From the NCBI GenBank assembly GCA_964409775.1, contig CAYPEI010000010.1, forward strand, positions 53,065 through 117,064: DNA of 64,000 nucleotides, read 5' to 3'. This document shows positions 8,441-15,396 of the stretch, in pieces. Origin of the DNA: JAHBXL01 sp964409775. GTDB taxonomy: Bacteria; Planctomycetota; Phycisphaerae; Phycisphaerales; UBA1924. Each line of letters begins with the position of its first letter. The stretch's first letter is position 1. The position numbers were made by a program, and so were the translations under genes. Below the pieces are notes generated by a model. That model saw only the letters and a list, made by a program, of their open reading frames with translations. It did not search any database and was not told the origin of the DNA.

Positions 8441-9157
8441 ATGTCGATCCGCCTGCTCCCCCTCGTCTGCCTCCTTCTTGCCGCGATGAACCTTGGCGGG
8501 TGCGCCCAGCGATCGCTGCTGGCGGTCCGGCAGTCCGGCGATGCCCACTTTGCGCGGGCGGAGTATGCGGAGGCACAGGCCGACTACGAGGAATACCTGA
8601 ACCGGAGCCCCGCTCGGCCGGAAGTGCACTACATGCTCGGTCGCACCCTCCTGGCGCAGGGCCGCACCGGCCCGGCACGCGAGCAGTTGCTGCTCGCCTA
8701 TCGCCTGACCCCCGAAGACGATGAGGTGTTCGCGCACGTCTGCGAGGGCCTCTACGCCGACAAGCAGTACGAGGAACTGAATCGCCTTCTCCGTTCCCGC
8801 ACGATCGACCGCGGCCGGATGCAGGATTGGCTCCTGCTTGCGGAGTATTCGCAGAAGCAGGGTGACATGGACGAAGCCCAGCGCGCGCTGCTCACCGCGG
8901 CGCGAATCGACGGCGGCCGGTCGGTCGAGCCGCAGTTGGGCCTGGCCAAGATCTACATGGCCGCGGGCGACAAGTCGCGGGCGATTCAGCGGCTCCGCAT
9001 GGCGTACTTCGTGCAGCCGCAGAACGGCGAGATCGCGACGCTCGCCACGTCGCTGGGCGAGATCGTCGGCCCGTCGTTCGGGATGCCCCCGGCCGAGATG
9101 CCGTACTCGCCGTCGCCTTCGTCCGCGGTGACCGAGGTCCCCACTGAGAAGCGATAG
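8441..9157 (+). CDS. TPR-repeat lipoprotein
   Basis: A 238-residue lipoprotein: signal MSIRLLPLVCLLLAAMNLGG followed by Cys (lipobox LGGC, cysteine 21), then several tetratricopeptide repeats, for example ADYEEYLNRSPARPEVHYML and ARLD-like units near 60, 95, 150 and 185. Expected to be anchored in a membrane and to act as a protein-protein scaffold. Start ATG 8441 is chosen because it begins the signal peptide and has GGAG 10 bases upstream. The C-terminal 20 residues are Pro/Ser-rich. It is transcribed alone; a strong hairpin follows at 9191. The partner proteins cannot be told from the context. Confidence 0.85.
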   Translation: MSIRLLPLVCLLLAAMNLGGCAQRSLLAVRQSGDAHFARAEYAEAQADYEEYLNRSPARPEVHYMLGRTLLAQGRTGPAREQLLLAYRLTPEDDEVFAHVCEGLYADKQYEELNRLLRSRTIDRGRMQDWLLLAEYSQKQGDMDEAQRALLTAARIDGGRSVEPQLGLAKIYMAAGDKSRAIQRLRMAYFVQPQNGEIATLATSLGEIVGPSFGMPPAEMPYSPSPSSAVTEVPTEKR

Positions 9158-9190
9158 TCCGGACGGCAAGTCTGAAACATGAGCAAACCC

Positions 9191-9221
9191 CGACACCCGG
9201 CAGCGCACGCGCCGGGTGTCG
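9191..9221. terminator. bidirectional terminator hairpin
   Basis: CGACACCCGGC - 9-base loop - GCCGGGTGTCG: a perfect 11-bp stem between the converging lipoprotein and ppk2 genes. No long T-run; assigned by stem strength and position. Confidence 0.65.
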
Positions 9222-9227
9222 TTGCAC

Positions 9228-10163
9228 TCAGCCCTCCCGTTCGAGCCGGCGCATCGCCTTTCTCAGCGACTTGGCCTGTTTGCGGGAAACGCGGGGATAT
9301 CGCAGCGGCAGGCTCCGGATCGCGTTCGACATGATCGCCGCGACCATCGCCCGCATCACCCACTTGTGATCCGCGGGGATGATGTGCCACGGCGCCCACG
9401 GCGTGCTCGTCGCACCGATCGCCTCCTCGTACGCCCGCATGTACTCGGCCCACCTGGCTCGTGCATCGAGATCGGCCAGCGCGAACTTCCATCGCTTGGA
9501 GGGGTCCTTCAGGCGGTCGAGGAACCGCCTGCGCTGCTCCTGCTTTGAAACGTTGAGAAAGAACTTGAGGATGAGCGTGCCGTTGCGCGACAGGTGTTGC
9601 TCGAACGCGTTGATGTCCTCGAAACGCTGCTTCCACAGGCGCGGGCCGATCGACTCCCGCGGCAGTTGCGACTTCTCCAGCAGGTCCGGCCGGACCCGGA
9701 CCACGAGCACATCTTCATAGTGCGACCGGTTGAAGATCACGATCTTCCCCCGTTCGGGCACGGCACGCTGGACACGCCAGAGATAGGTGTGATCGAGTTC
9801 CTCGGCGGACGGCGCCTTGAAACTGACCACCTCACATCCGGTCGGATTCAACCCGGATGTCACGTGCTTGATCGTGCCGTCCTTGCCCGCGGCATCCATC
9901 GCCTGGAACACCACCAGCACGGCGTGCGTGTCGCTGGCCCAGAGCAACTCCTGCGCATCGGCGAGTTCGCTGACATTGCTGCGGATGATCTCCTTGGCGC
10001 GGTCCTTGATCTCCTCCTCTTCGAGAGTCGACAGGGCTTCGCCAACCGTTCCACCGGGCACCCACTCGCTGGAGTAGTCCTTCAGGCGGAAACGCTTCCC
10101 CGGCCTGACGAGGACGTTTCGGAGGACATCTTTCAAACCGGGGGTGGCGGTGGGTCGCAGCAT
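9228..10163 (-). CDS. ppk2: polyphosphate kinase 2 family protein
   Basis: A 311-residue PPK2-family enzyme, transferring phosphate between polyphosphate and nucleotides. It has the PPK2 P-loop D-AAGKDG (about 90-96, FQAMDAAGKDGTIKHV), the lid-region RSHYEDVLVVRV, the KFFLNVSKQEQRRRFLDRL segment and the C-terminal PADHKWVMRAMVA. The sequence pattern (LWRVQRAVPERGKIVIFNRS) is that of the group annotated polyphosphate:nucleotide phosphotransferase; nucleotide preference cannot be read. Start ATG 10163 gives MLRPTATPGLKDVL; an upstream ATG at 10229 would run into the fumC terminator hairpin. Transcribed after fumC on the same strand but separated by that hairpin. Confidence 0.88.
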   Translation of the reverse strand: MLRPTATPGLKDVLRNVLVRPGKRFRLKDYSSEWVPGGTVGEALSTLEEEEIKDRAKEIIRSNVSELADAQELLWASDTHAVLVVFQAMDAAGKDGTIKHVTSGLNPTGCEVVSFKAPSAEELDHTYLWRVQRAVPERGKIVIFNRSHYEDVLVVRVRPDLLEKSQLPRESIGPRLWKQRFEDINAFEQHLSRNGTLILKFFLNVSKQEQRRRFLDRLKDPSKRWKFALADLDARARWAEYMRAYEEAIGATSTPWAPWHIIPADHKWVMRAMVAAIMSNAIRSLPLRYPRVSRKQAKSLRKAMRRLEREG

Positions 10164-10187
10164 GTGCGCAGCATAACCCGCAAAGAT

Positions 10188-10206
10188 GTGCGGCGGCCCC
10201 CCGCAC
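10188..10206 (-). terminator. possible terminator of fumC
   Basis: On the minus strand GTGCGG - GGGGCCG - CCGCAC forms a 6-bp stem followed by ATCTTT, 40 bp after the fumC stop. Weak T-run. Confidence 0.4.
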
Positions 10207-10245
10207 ACCCAAACGCGCTCGCGGAGCACTGTCCGACCCGTGAGT

Positions 10246-11763
10246 TCAGCCGCCCGCGCTGCCCTCGCCGCCGGGGAGTGTCATCGACCACGGATCGAGG
10301 TAGGTGTCGATGTCCTCGCGGGTGATGGCTTTGCCGCTGATGTCCTTCTGGCCGACGACGGTTTCGTAGGCGAGTTGGCGGACGGTCTTGCCCTGCTTGA
10401 AGGCGTCTTTGGCGAGGGCCGCGGACTTGTCGTAGCCGATGACGGGGACGAGGCTGGTGCACATGGCGAGGGAGCCTTCGATGAGTCCCTTGCAGCGTTC
10501 GAGGTCGGGCGTGAGCCCCCCGCTTCCTTCCGGGCCGTCGAGCAGGTTGTCGGTGAAGACGTGGCAGGAGCGTGCGAGCAGGTGCGCGGAGTCGAGCACG
10601 TTCGCGGCCATCATGGGCATCGCGACGTTGAGGTCGAGAAGGGAGCCGATGCCGCCCATGCCGCCGAGAGAAACGGCGGTGTCATTTCCCACAACCTGAC
10701 AAGCGGCCATGATGACGGCCTCGCAGATGACGGGGTTGACCTTGCCGGGCATGATCGAGGAGCCGGGCTGCACGGCGGGGAGGTTCAACTCGCCGATGCC
10801 ACAGCGCGGGCCGGAGCCGAGCCAGCGGATGTCGTTGGCGATCTTGGTCAGGCTGACGGCGATGGTGCGGAGGTGGGCGGAGGCCTCGACGAAGGCGTCC
10901 TTGGCGTGCTGGGCCTCGAAGTGGTTGACGGCCTCGCGGAAGTGGATGCCGGTTCGCTGGGTAAGTTCGGCCGCGACGAGCGAGCCGAACTGCTCGTGGG
11001 CGTTGATGCCGGTGCCGACGGCGGTGCCGCCGAGGGCGAGTTCGGAGAGCGTGTGCAGGGCGCGATGGAGGCGTTCCTCGGCGTGGCGCATCTGCGAGGC
11101 GTACCCGGAGAACTCCTGGCCGAGTCGGATGGGCGTGGCATCGGCGAGGTGCGTACGGCCGATCTTCACGACCTTGTCCCACGCGGCGGCCTTGCGCTCG
11201 AGGGACTCGGCGATCTTCTTGACGGCGGGGAGGAGATCATTGTGGATGCTGATCGCCGCGGCGAGGTGCATCGCGGTGGGGAAGGTGTCGTTGGACGATT
11301 GCCCCATGTTGACGTGGTCGTTGGGGTGGACACCGCCCTGCTTGATCCACTCGGGGTCTTTAGAGCGGCCGATGGGCTGGTGCGCGCGGACGCAGACGAG
11401 GTTGGCGATGACCTCGTTGGCGTTCATGTTGGTGGAAGTGCCCGAGCCGGTCTGGAAGATGTCGACGGGGAAGTGAACCGCGAGGCCGCCGAAGGCGGGC
11501 AGGCCGTCCTGGATCTCACGGCAGGCTTCGATGATCGCGGCAGTGCGTTTGTCGTCGAGGCGGCCGAGTTTGTTGTTGACGGTGGCGCATGCGGCCTTGA
11601 GGAGGCCGTAGGCCTTGATGACCTCGGCGGGGACGGGACGGCCGGACATGGGGAAGTTGAGCACAGCGCGCTGGGTGGAGGCGCCGTAGAGGGCGGAGGC
11701 GGGGACCTCCATGGGGCCCATGGTGTCTTTTTCGGTGCGGGTCTTTGCGGCGGTGGTGGTCAT
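10246..11763 (-). CDS. fumC: class II fumarate hydratase
   Basis: A 505-residue cytoplasmic TCA-cycle enzyme converting fumarate and malate. It carries the fumarase/aspartase signature GSSIMPGKVNP in the middle third, QSSNDTFPTAMHLAAA near residue 160, and GTAVGTGINAH near 245. About 40 residues longer than E. coli FumC (467), with the additional length at both ends. Aspartate ammonia-lyase is the main alternative, but the sequence around NDHVNMGQSSND and the C-terminal KSAALAKDAFKQGKTVRQLA fit fumarase. The start ATG 11763 lies 17 bp from the inverted repeat that bounds the GxxExxY gene, so its natural upstream region may have been changed by that unit. Confidence 0.93.
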   Translation of the reverse strand: MTTTAAKTRTEKDTMGPMEVPASALYGASTQRAVLNFPMSGRPVPAEVIKAYGLLKAACATVNNKLGRLDDKRTAAIIEACREIQDGLPAFGGLAVHFPVDIFQTGSGTSTNMNANEVIANLVCVRAHQPIGRSKDPEWIKQGGVHPNDHVNMGQSSNDTFPTAMHLAAAISIHNDLLPAVKKIAESLERKAAAWDKVVKIGRTHLADATPIRLGQEFSGYASQMRHAEERLHRALHTLSELALGGTAVGTGINAHEQFGSLVAAELTQRTGIHFREAVNHFEAQHAKDAFVEASAHLRTIAVSLTKIANDIRWLGSGPRCGIGELNLPAVQPGSSIMPGKVNPVICEAVIMAACQVVGNDTAVSLGGMGGIGSLLDLNVAMPMMAANVLDSAHLLARSCHVFTDNLLDGPEGSGGLTPDLERCKGLIEGSLAMCTSLVPVIGYDKSAALAKDAFKQGKTVRQLAYETVVGQKDISGKAITREDIDTYLDPWSMTLPGGEGSAGG

Positions 11764-11779
11764 GGGTAACTCTATGAAG

Positions 11780-11809
11780 GGCCTCGCGCAGAGGCGCAGA
11801 GACGCGGAG
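11780..11809. repeat. left arm of 30-bp inverted repeat around the GxxExxY gene
   Basis: Starts GGCCTCGCGCAGAG and continues with two further CGCAGAG-like units. It matches the reverse complement of 12203-12232 at 28 of 30 positions. Confidence 0.85.
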
Positions 11810-11811
11810 AT

Positions 11812-12195
11812 TCAATCGGCAAGACCGTTCACGATGCGGAAGATGCCGTCCTTCAGGAGCGGCTGGCCGAAGTTGATGAGCAGGCCGAGCTTGAGTTTGG
11901 TGAGCTTGAGATGTGTGAGGAGCTGCTTGCGGTGGATCGGCGCGTTCTGTTCAACGGACTTGAGCTCGACGAGGACAGGATTGTCGACGAGCAGATCGGC
12001 GCGGAACGCGGTTTCGAGGACCATGCCGTCCCAGATGACTGGGACCGGAACCTCGCGTCGCACGGCACGGCCGCGTTTGCACAGCTCGCATTCGAGCACG
12101 CGGGCGTAGACAGATTCGAGCAGGCCCGGGCCAAGTTCCTGATGGATGCGTATGGCCGCGTCAACGATCTGGCCGCTGATCTCGTTGTGCGTCAT
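11812..12195 (-). CDS. GxxExxY protein (PD-(D/E)XK nuclease-like)
   Basis: A 127-residue soluble protein of the GxxExxY family; the name motif is at residues 24-30 (GPGLLESVY). The predicted nuclease-like core is visible as ETAFRADLLVDN and LVELKSVEQ, the D...ExK pattern of the PD-(D/E)XK superfamily, followed by HRKQLLTHLKLTKLKLGLLI and a C-terminal INFGQPLLKDGIFRIVNG. Members occur in many phyla, often in several copies per genome; no cellular role is established to my knowledge. The gene occupies almost exactly the space between two inverted copies of a 30-bp CGCAGAG-rich sequence and separates rny from fumC. That layout suggests a dispersed, possibly mobilised single-gene unit. Confidence 0.88.
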   Translation of the reverse strand: MTHNEISGQIVDAAIRIHQELGPGLLESVYARVLECELCKRGRAVRREVPVPVIWDGMVLETAFRADLLVDNPVLVELKSVEQNAPIHRKQLLTHLKLTKLKLGLLINFGQPLLKDGIFRIVNGLAD

Positions 12196-12202
12196 CGAAT
12201 GG

Positions 12203-12232
12203 CTCTGCGTCTCTGCGACTCTGCGCGAGGCC
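12203..12232. repeat. right arm of 30-bp inverted repeat around the GxxExxY gene
   Basis: CTCTGCGTCTCTGCG followed by ACTCTGCGCGAGGCC. It is the inverted partner of 11780-11809 (28/30). It ends 4 bp before the rny stop codon. Confidence 0.85.
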
Positions 12233-12236
12233 GACT

Positions 12237-13832
12237 TTATCGTGCGAACTCGACCGCGCGGGTCTCGCGGAGGACCGTGACGCGGATCTCGCCGGGGAAG
12301 GTCATTTCCTCGCTGACGCGCTTGGCGATGTTGAAGGCGATGAGTTGGGCCTCATCGTCGCCGACACGCTTGGCATCGACCATGACGCGGACTTCGCGGC
12401 CGGCCTGGATGGCGAAGGCCTCGGTCACGCCGGGCTGCTTGAGGGCGATGTCCTGCAGTTCGTTGAGGCGCTGGATGTACTTCTCCATGCTCTCGCGGCG
12501 TGCGCCGGGGCGGGCGGAGGAGACGGCATCCGCGGCCATGATGATCGGCGTGTAGAAGGTCGTCGAGGGGATATCGCCGTGGTGGCCGCCGATGACGTTG
12601 AGGATCGGCTCCTTCTCGCCGTACTGCTTGGCGAAGTCCATGCCGATCTTCGGGTGGCCGCCCTCCATCTCGTGGTCCATGGCCTTGCCGATGTCGTGGA
12701 GGAAGCCGGCGCGGCGGGCGATCGTGCCGTCGAGGCCGAGTTGCTCGGCGATGATCTGCGAGAGGTAGGCGACTTCCATCGAGTGGCGCAGGACGTTCTG
12801 GCCGTAGGAGGTGCGGAAACTGAGTTTGCCCATGGCTTCGACGACCTTGGGATGCAGGCCGCGGAGGTTGACTTCGAGGACGGCGTCTTTGCCGGCCTTG
12901 AGGACCTTTTCGTTCATCTCGCTCTTGACCTTCTCGACGACTTCCTCGATGCGTGAGGGGTGCATGCGGCCGTCGGCGATGAGGCGGTTGAGGGACTCGA
13001 CGGCGATGGCCTGGCGGATCTTGTCGAAGCAGGAGACGACAATGACGCCGGGGGTGTCGTCGACGATGATGTCGACGCCGGTGGCCTTCTCGATGGCGCG
13101 GATGTTGCGGCCCTCGCGGCCGATGATGCGGCCCTTCATGTCGTCCGACGGGATCGGCACAGCCCGGACGGTCGCCTCGGCGGTGTGCTCGGTGGCGTAG
13201 CGCTGCACGGCCATCAGGGTGATTTCCTGGGCCTTGGTCTTGGCCTCATTCTGGGCCTCTTCGACGATCTTGTGGACCACCTTGGCCATCTCGAGCCGCG
13301 AGTCCTCTTCAACCCGGATGAGCAGTTCCCTGCGGGCCTCATCGACGGACATACCTGCGAGTTGAAGAAGTTTGTCCTTCTGCTGCTGCAGGACGGCCTC
13401 GACCTCTTCGTTGCGCCGGGTGAGCAGGGCGTCGCGCTCCTTCAACTGCTCCTGCTGCTTGGACAGGTGCTCTTCCTTGGCCGTCAGCGTGTCGAGTTTC
13501 TTGTCAAGAAGGTCCTCCCGCTTGGTCAGGCGCTTCTCGCCCTCGCGGAGTTCCTTGCGGCCCTCTTCAAGTTCGGCATCGAGGGCGGCACGTTTGTCGA
13601 GGGCGAGTTTCTCGGCATCGACCCGGGCGCGTTCCACGATGGCCCGTGCCTCGTCCTTGGCCTTGTCCTCGGTCTGGCGGGCTTGTTCCCGGGCGCTGGC
13701 GAGGGTCTGCCCTCGGATTGCACCCAGGATGAGATAGCCCAGACCGAGGCCGAGCACCAAGGCGCCCGCGGCGATTGCGGCCACGACGGTCGTCGAGAGG
13801 TCGGCGAGTGTGAAGATGAACATCCCGTCCAT
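12237..13832 (-). CDS. rny: ribonuclease Y
   Basis: A 531-residue membrane-anchored endoribonuclease that starts mRNA decay. Domains in order: N-terminal membrane helix (about 10-38), long charged coiled coil (about 40-210), KH domain with GRIIGREGRN (234-243), and HD domain with FLHDIGK (His379-Asp380) and GGHHGD near 415. Length matches Bacillus RNase Y (520). ATG 13832 is chosen: AAGGGA lies 7 bases upstream and the membrane helix follows directly. An in-frame ATG at 13895 would add Arg-rich residues. A promoter about 470 bp upstream (14304-14332) implies a long 5' leader. Confidence 0.93.
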   Translation of the reverse strand: MDGMFIFTLADLSTTVVAAIAAGALVLGLGLGYLILGAIRGQTLASAREQARQTEDKAKDEARAIVERARVDAEKLALDKRAALDAELEEGRKELREGEKRLTKREDLLDKKLDTLTAKEEHLSKQQEQLKERDALLTRRNEEVEAVLQQQKDKLLQLAGMSVDEARRELLIRVEEDSRLEMAKVVHKIVEEAQNEAKTKAQEITLMAVQRYATEHTAEATVRAVPIPSDDMKGRIIGREGRNIRAIEKATGVDIIVDDTPGVIVVSCFDKIRQAIAVESLNRLIADGRMHPSRIEEVVEKVKSEMNEKVLKAGKDAVLEVNLRGLHPKVVEAMGKLSFRTSYGQNVLRHSMEVAYLSQIIAEQLGLDGTIARRAGFLHDIGKAMDHEMEGGHPKIGMDFAKQYGEKEPILNVIGGHHGDIPSTTFYTPIIMAADAVSSARPGARRESMEKYIQRLNELQDIALKQPGVTEAFAIQAGREVRVMVDAKRVGDDEAQLIAFNIAKRVSEEMTFPGEIRVTVLRETRAVEFAR

Positions 13833-14297
13833 GCGAGCGTCCCTTCTGGACGCGCGGCGGTCATGCCGTCGCGTCGCGCTACGTCCGCTGGGCACGGGAT
13901 GGAGGACAGCGCCTGCGCCGGAACTCGGCGTAGCGCGGGCTGCTCAACACAGGATCGACAGGCTCAGGCCGCGGAAGGAGTCAACGGAGTCTGCACCAGT
14001 GGGGTTCGGGGCAACCGCGCTGCGGGGGCGCAACGCACTCGGCGAAACTGGTGAGGTCCCTCGGTTCTGCGGCGACATGTGAAACAACGGTCACGCTGAG
14101 CACTCTCGATCTATGCCGATCCGCGTCCTGCCAGGGGCACGACGCGGACGCGGGCGTGGCCTTGCACGGGCCGTCCGTCCAGCCGCAGAGCGGAAGGGCG
14201 GGAGGGCGCGATGGGGCCGCGCTGAACAGCCGGAAGGTCCTCCGGACAACCGGAGCCAGCCGACAGTGAACAATCCCGGCGGCATCGCCGACGGGCT
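13833..14297 (-). other. non-coding leader region of rny (possible structured RNA)
   Basis: About 465 bp without a convincing gene on either strand. If transcription starts near 14297 it is an untranslated leader of rny or a separate RNA. Stem-forming pieces are visible: CCGCGTC...GACGCGG (near 14120-14148), TCCGGACAACCGGA (14241-14254) and CCGGAAGGTCCTCCGG (14230-14245). It was compared from memory with 6S RNA, SRP RNA, tmRNA and RNase P RNA; no hallmark of any was found. Confidence 0.4.
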
Positions 14298-14303
14298 GGG
14301 TTG

Positions 14304-14332
14304 ATTTAACCAGATTGTTGCCGAACGGTCAA
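14304..14332 (-). promoter_or_regulatory. sigma70-like promoter upstream of the rny leader
   Basis: On the minus strand TTGACC (14332-14327), a 17-bp spacer and TTAAAT (14309-14304): five of six -35 bases, an AT-rich -10 and ideal spacing, in otherwise GC-rich DNA. It overlaps the stop codon of the PilZ gene and points towards rny. Confidence 0.6.
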
Positions 14333-15237
14333 GCGGCCCGGGCAGATGTTCTGGCCTGCCGACGCTGGAGTTCTTCCATGTACTGGGCGAAGAGTTCCGA
14401 CACGAACTGCCTGTGGGCCGGATTTGCGGCAAAATCGAACGCCACACCCAGATACAGGGCCTGCGTCGAGTCCAGGTGAGTATGGGCAATCCGGCCCGTG
14501 ACTGCCACGGGCTCGGGAATGATCGGCCGCAGGTCCATCCGCAGCCAGATGTAGGCCCGACTGGTGGCCGTCTGGGCGTCGGCCTGATCGACCAGCAAAC
14601 CCAGCCCCCCGCCCGAGATGTTCAGCATCCGGCCGGTGAAGGCGGGCCCCACATCAGGGAGAAGGATCGATTCGGTCTGGCCCGGTTCGTCCGGGGACTG
14701 GTGGCCCTCCATCGCGTCCAGGATGCGCACGCGGTTCGAGGTCTCCGCCGCGACGACGCTTAGCGGATCGAACAGCGGCCACGCCTGAACCACGGGGAGC
14801 CGGAGTTCCGCGGTCGAGATGCGGAAAAAGCCGCGCCTGGTGCATCGCTCGACCTTCTCCGGCATGGTGAGGATGAGTTGGCCGGGCTGCCCACCGGCGC
14901 CGGGCCGGACCGCCAGGGTGCGGGTGAGGAACATCCATCGGTTCTGACCGATGGTCATGGCTCCCACGAGTTCGATGCCGGGACGGAGCGGGACCGCATC
15001 GCCGAAGGCCGCAGGAGGCTCGACGGCGATGGCGTCATTGCTGATCGCGACAATCTTGACTCGCCAGACCACGTCGCCGCCACGAACTTCCGGGCCCGAT
15101 GCCCCGCTGAGGTCGTGGTTGTCCGTCGGGAGCCCGCCGTCAGCCGGGCGGATGGAAATTTCCAGGGCCCCCCCCCGCTCGTGCAGCCGCGAGAGTTGGT
15201 CCTTCCAGTGTTCGGTACGGGATCGTGAGGCCGGCAC
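14329..15237 (-). CDS. PilZ domain protein
   Basis: A protein of about 302 residues with a C-terminal PilZ-type c-di-GMP binding domain: CTRRGFFRIS supplies the Arg cluster and MLNISGGGLGLLVD the [D/N]xSxxG motif. The N-terminal half resembles the YcgR-N fold (GIELVGAMTIGQNRWMFLTR). It probably acts as a cytoplasmic c-di-GMP effector for motility or envelope processes. Start: GTG 15237 has AGAGGA 7 bases upstream and gives VPASRSRTEHWKDQLSRL; a longer frame back to GTG 15360 adds 41 His/Arg-rich residues and cannot be excluded. It is 36-160 bp downstream of the transglutaminase gene on the same strand and may be its distal operon partner. Confidence 0.75.
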   Translation of the reverse strand: MPASRSRTEHWKDQLSRLHERGGALEISIRPADGGLPTDNHDLSGASGPEVRGGDVVWRVKIVAISNDAIAVEPPAAFGDAVPLRPGIELVGAMTIGQNRWMFLTRTLAVRPGAGGQPGQLILTMPEKVERCTRRGFFRISTAELRLPVVQAWPLFDPLSVVAAETSNRVRILDAMEGHQSPDEPGQTESILLPDVGPAFTGRMLNISGGGLGLLVDQADAQTATSRAYIWLRMDLRPIIPEPVAVTGRIAHTHLDSTQALYLGVAFDFAANPAHRQFVSELFAQYMEELQRRQARTSARAA

Positions 15238-15396
15238 GGCATGGTCCTCTCGAGTCGCGCGGTGCGAGGCCCGCGCCCCCAGCCGCGCTTGCGGCGATCG
15301 ATGCGGCGCGGTCTTCCCCATCTGGAACATCCCAGGCGCGACCGTGGCGTGGGTGTTCACGAGCGGAACAGGGATCGGCCCTCGCCGCCGCGGCGG

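Noticed and set aside
10186..11769. 527-codon open frame on the plus strand opposite fumC
   Set aside because: It is Gly/Val/Asp-rich antisense sequence with no domain; fumC on the other strand has clear signatures. Long antisense frames are expected at this GC content.
11780..12232. Classical insertion sequence
   Set aside because: The enclosed gene is not a transposase and no target-site duplication is visible at the outer ends.
12960..14054. 364-codon plus-strand frame opposite rny
   Set aside because: Asp/Gly/Leu-rich antisense of the coiled coil and KH domain of rny.
13833..14297. 6S RNA, tmRNA, SRP RNA or RNase P RNA
   Set aside because: No tag-peptide frame, no SRP loop, no conserved P RNA core and no 6S-like bubble flanked by long stems could be recognised by eye.
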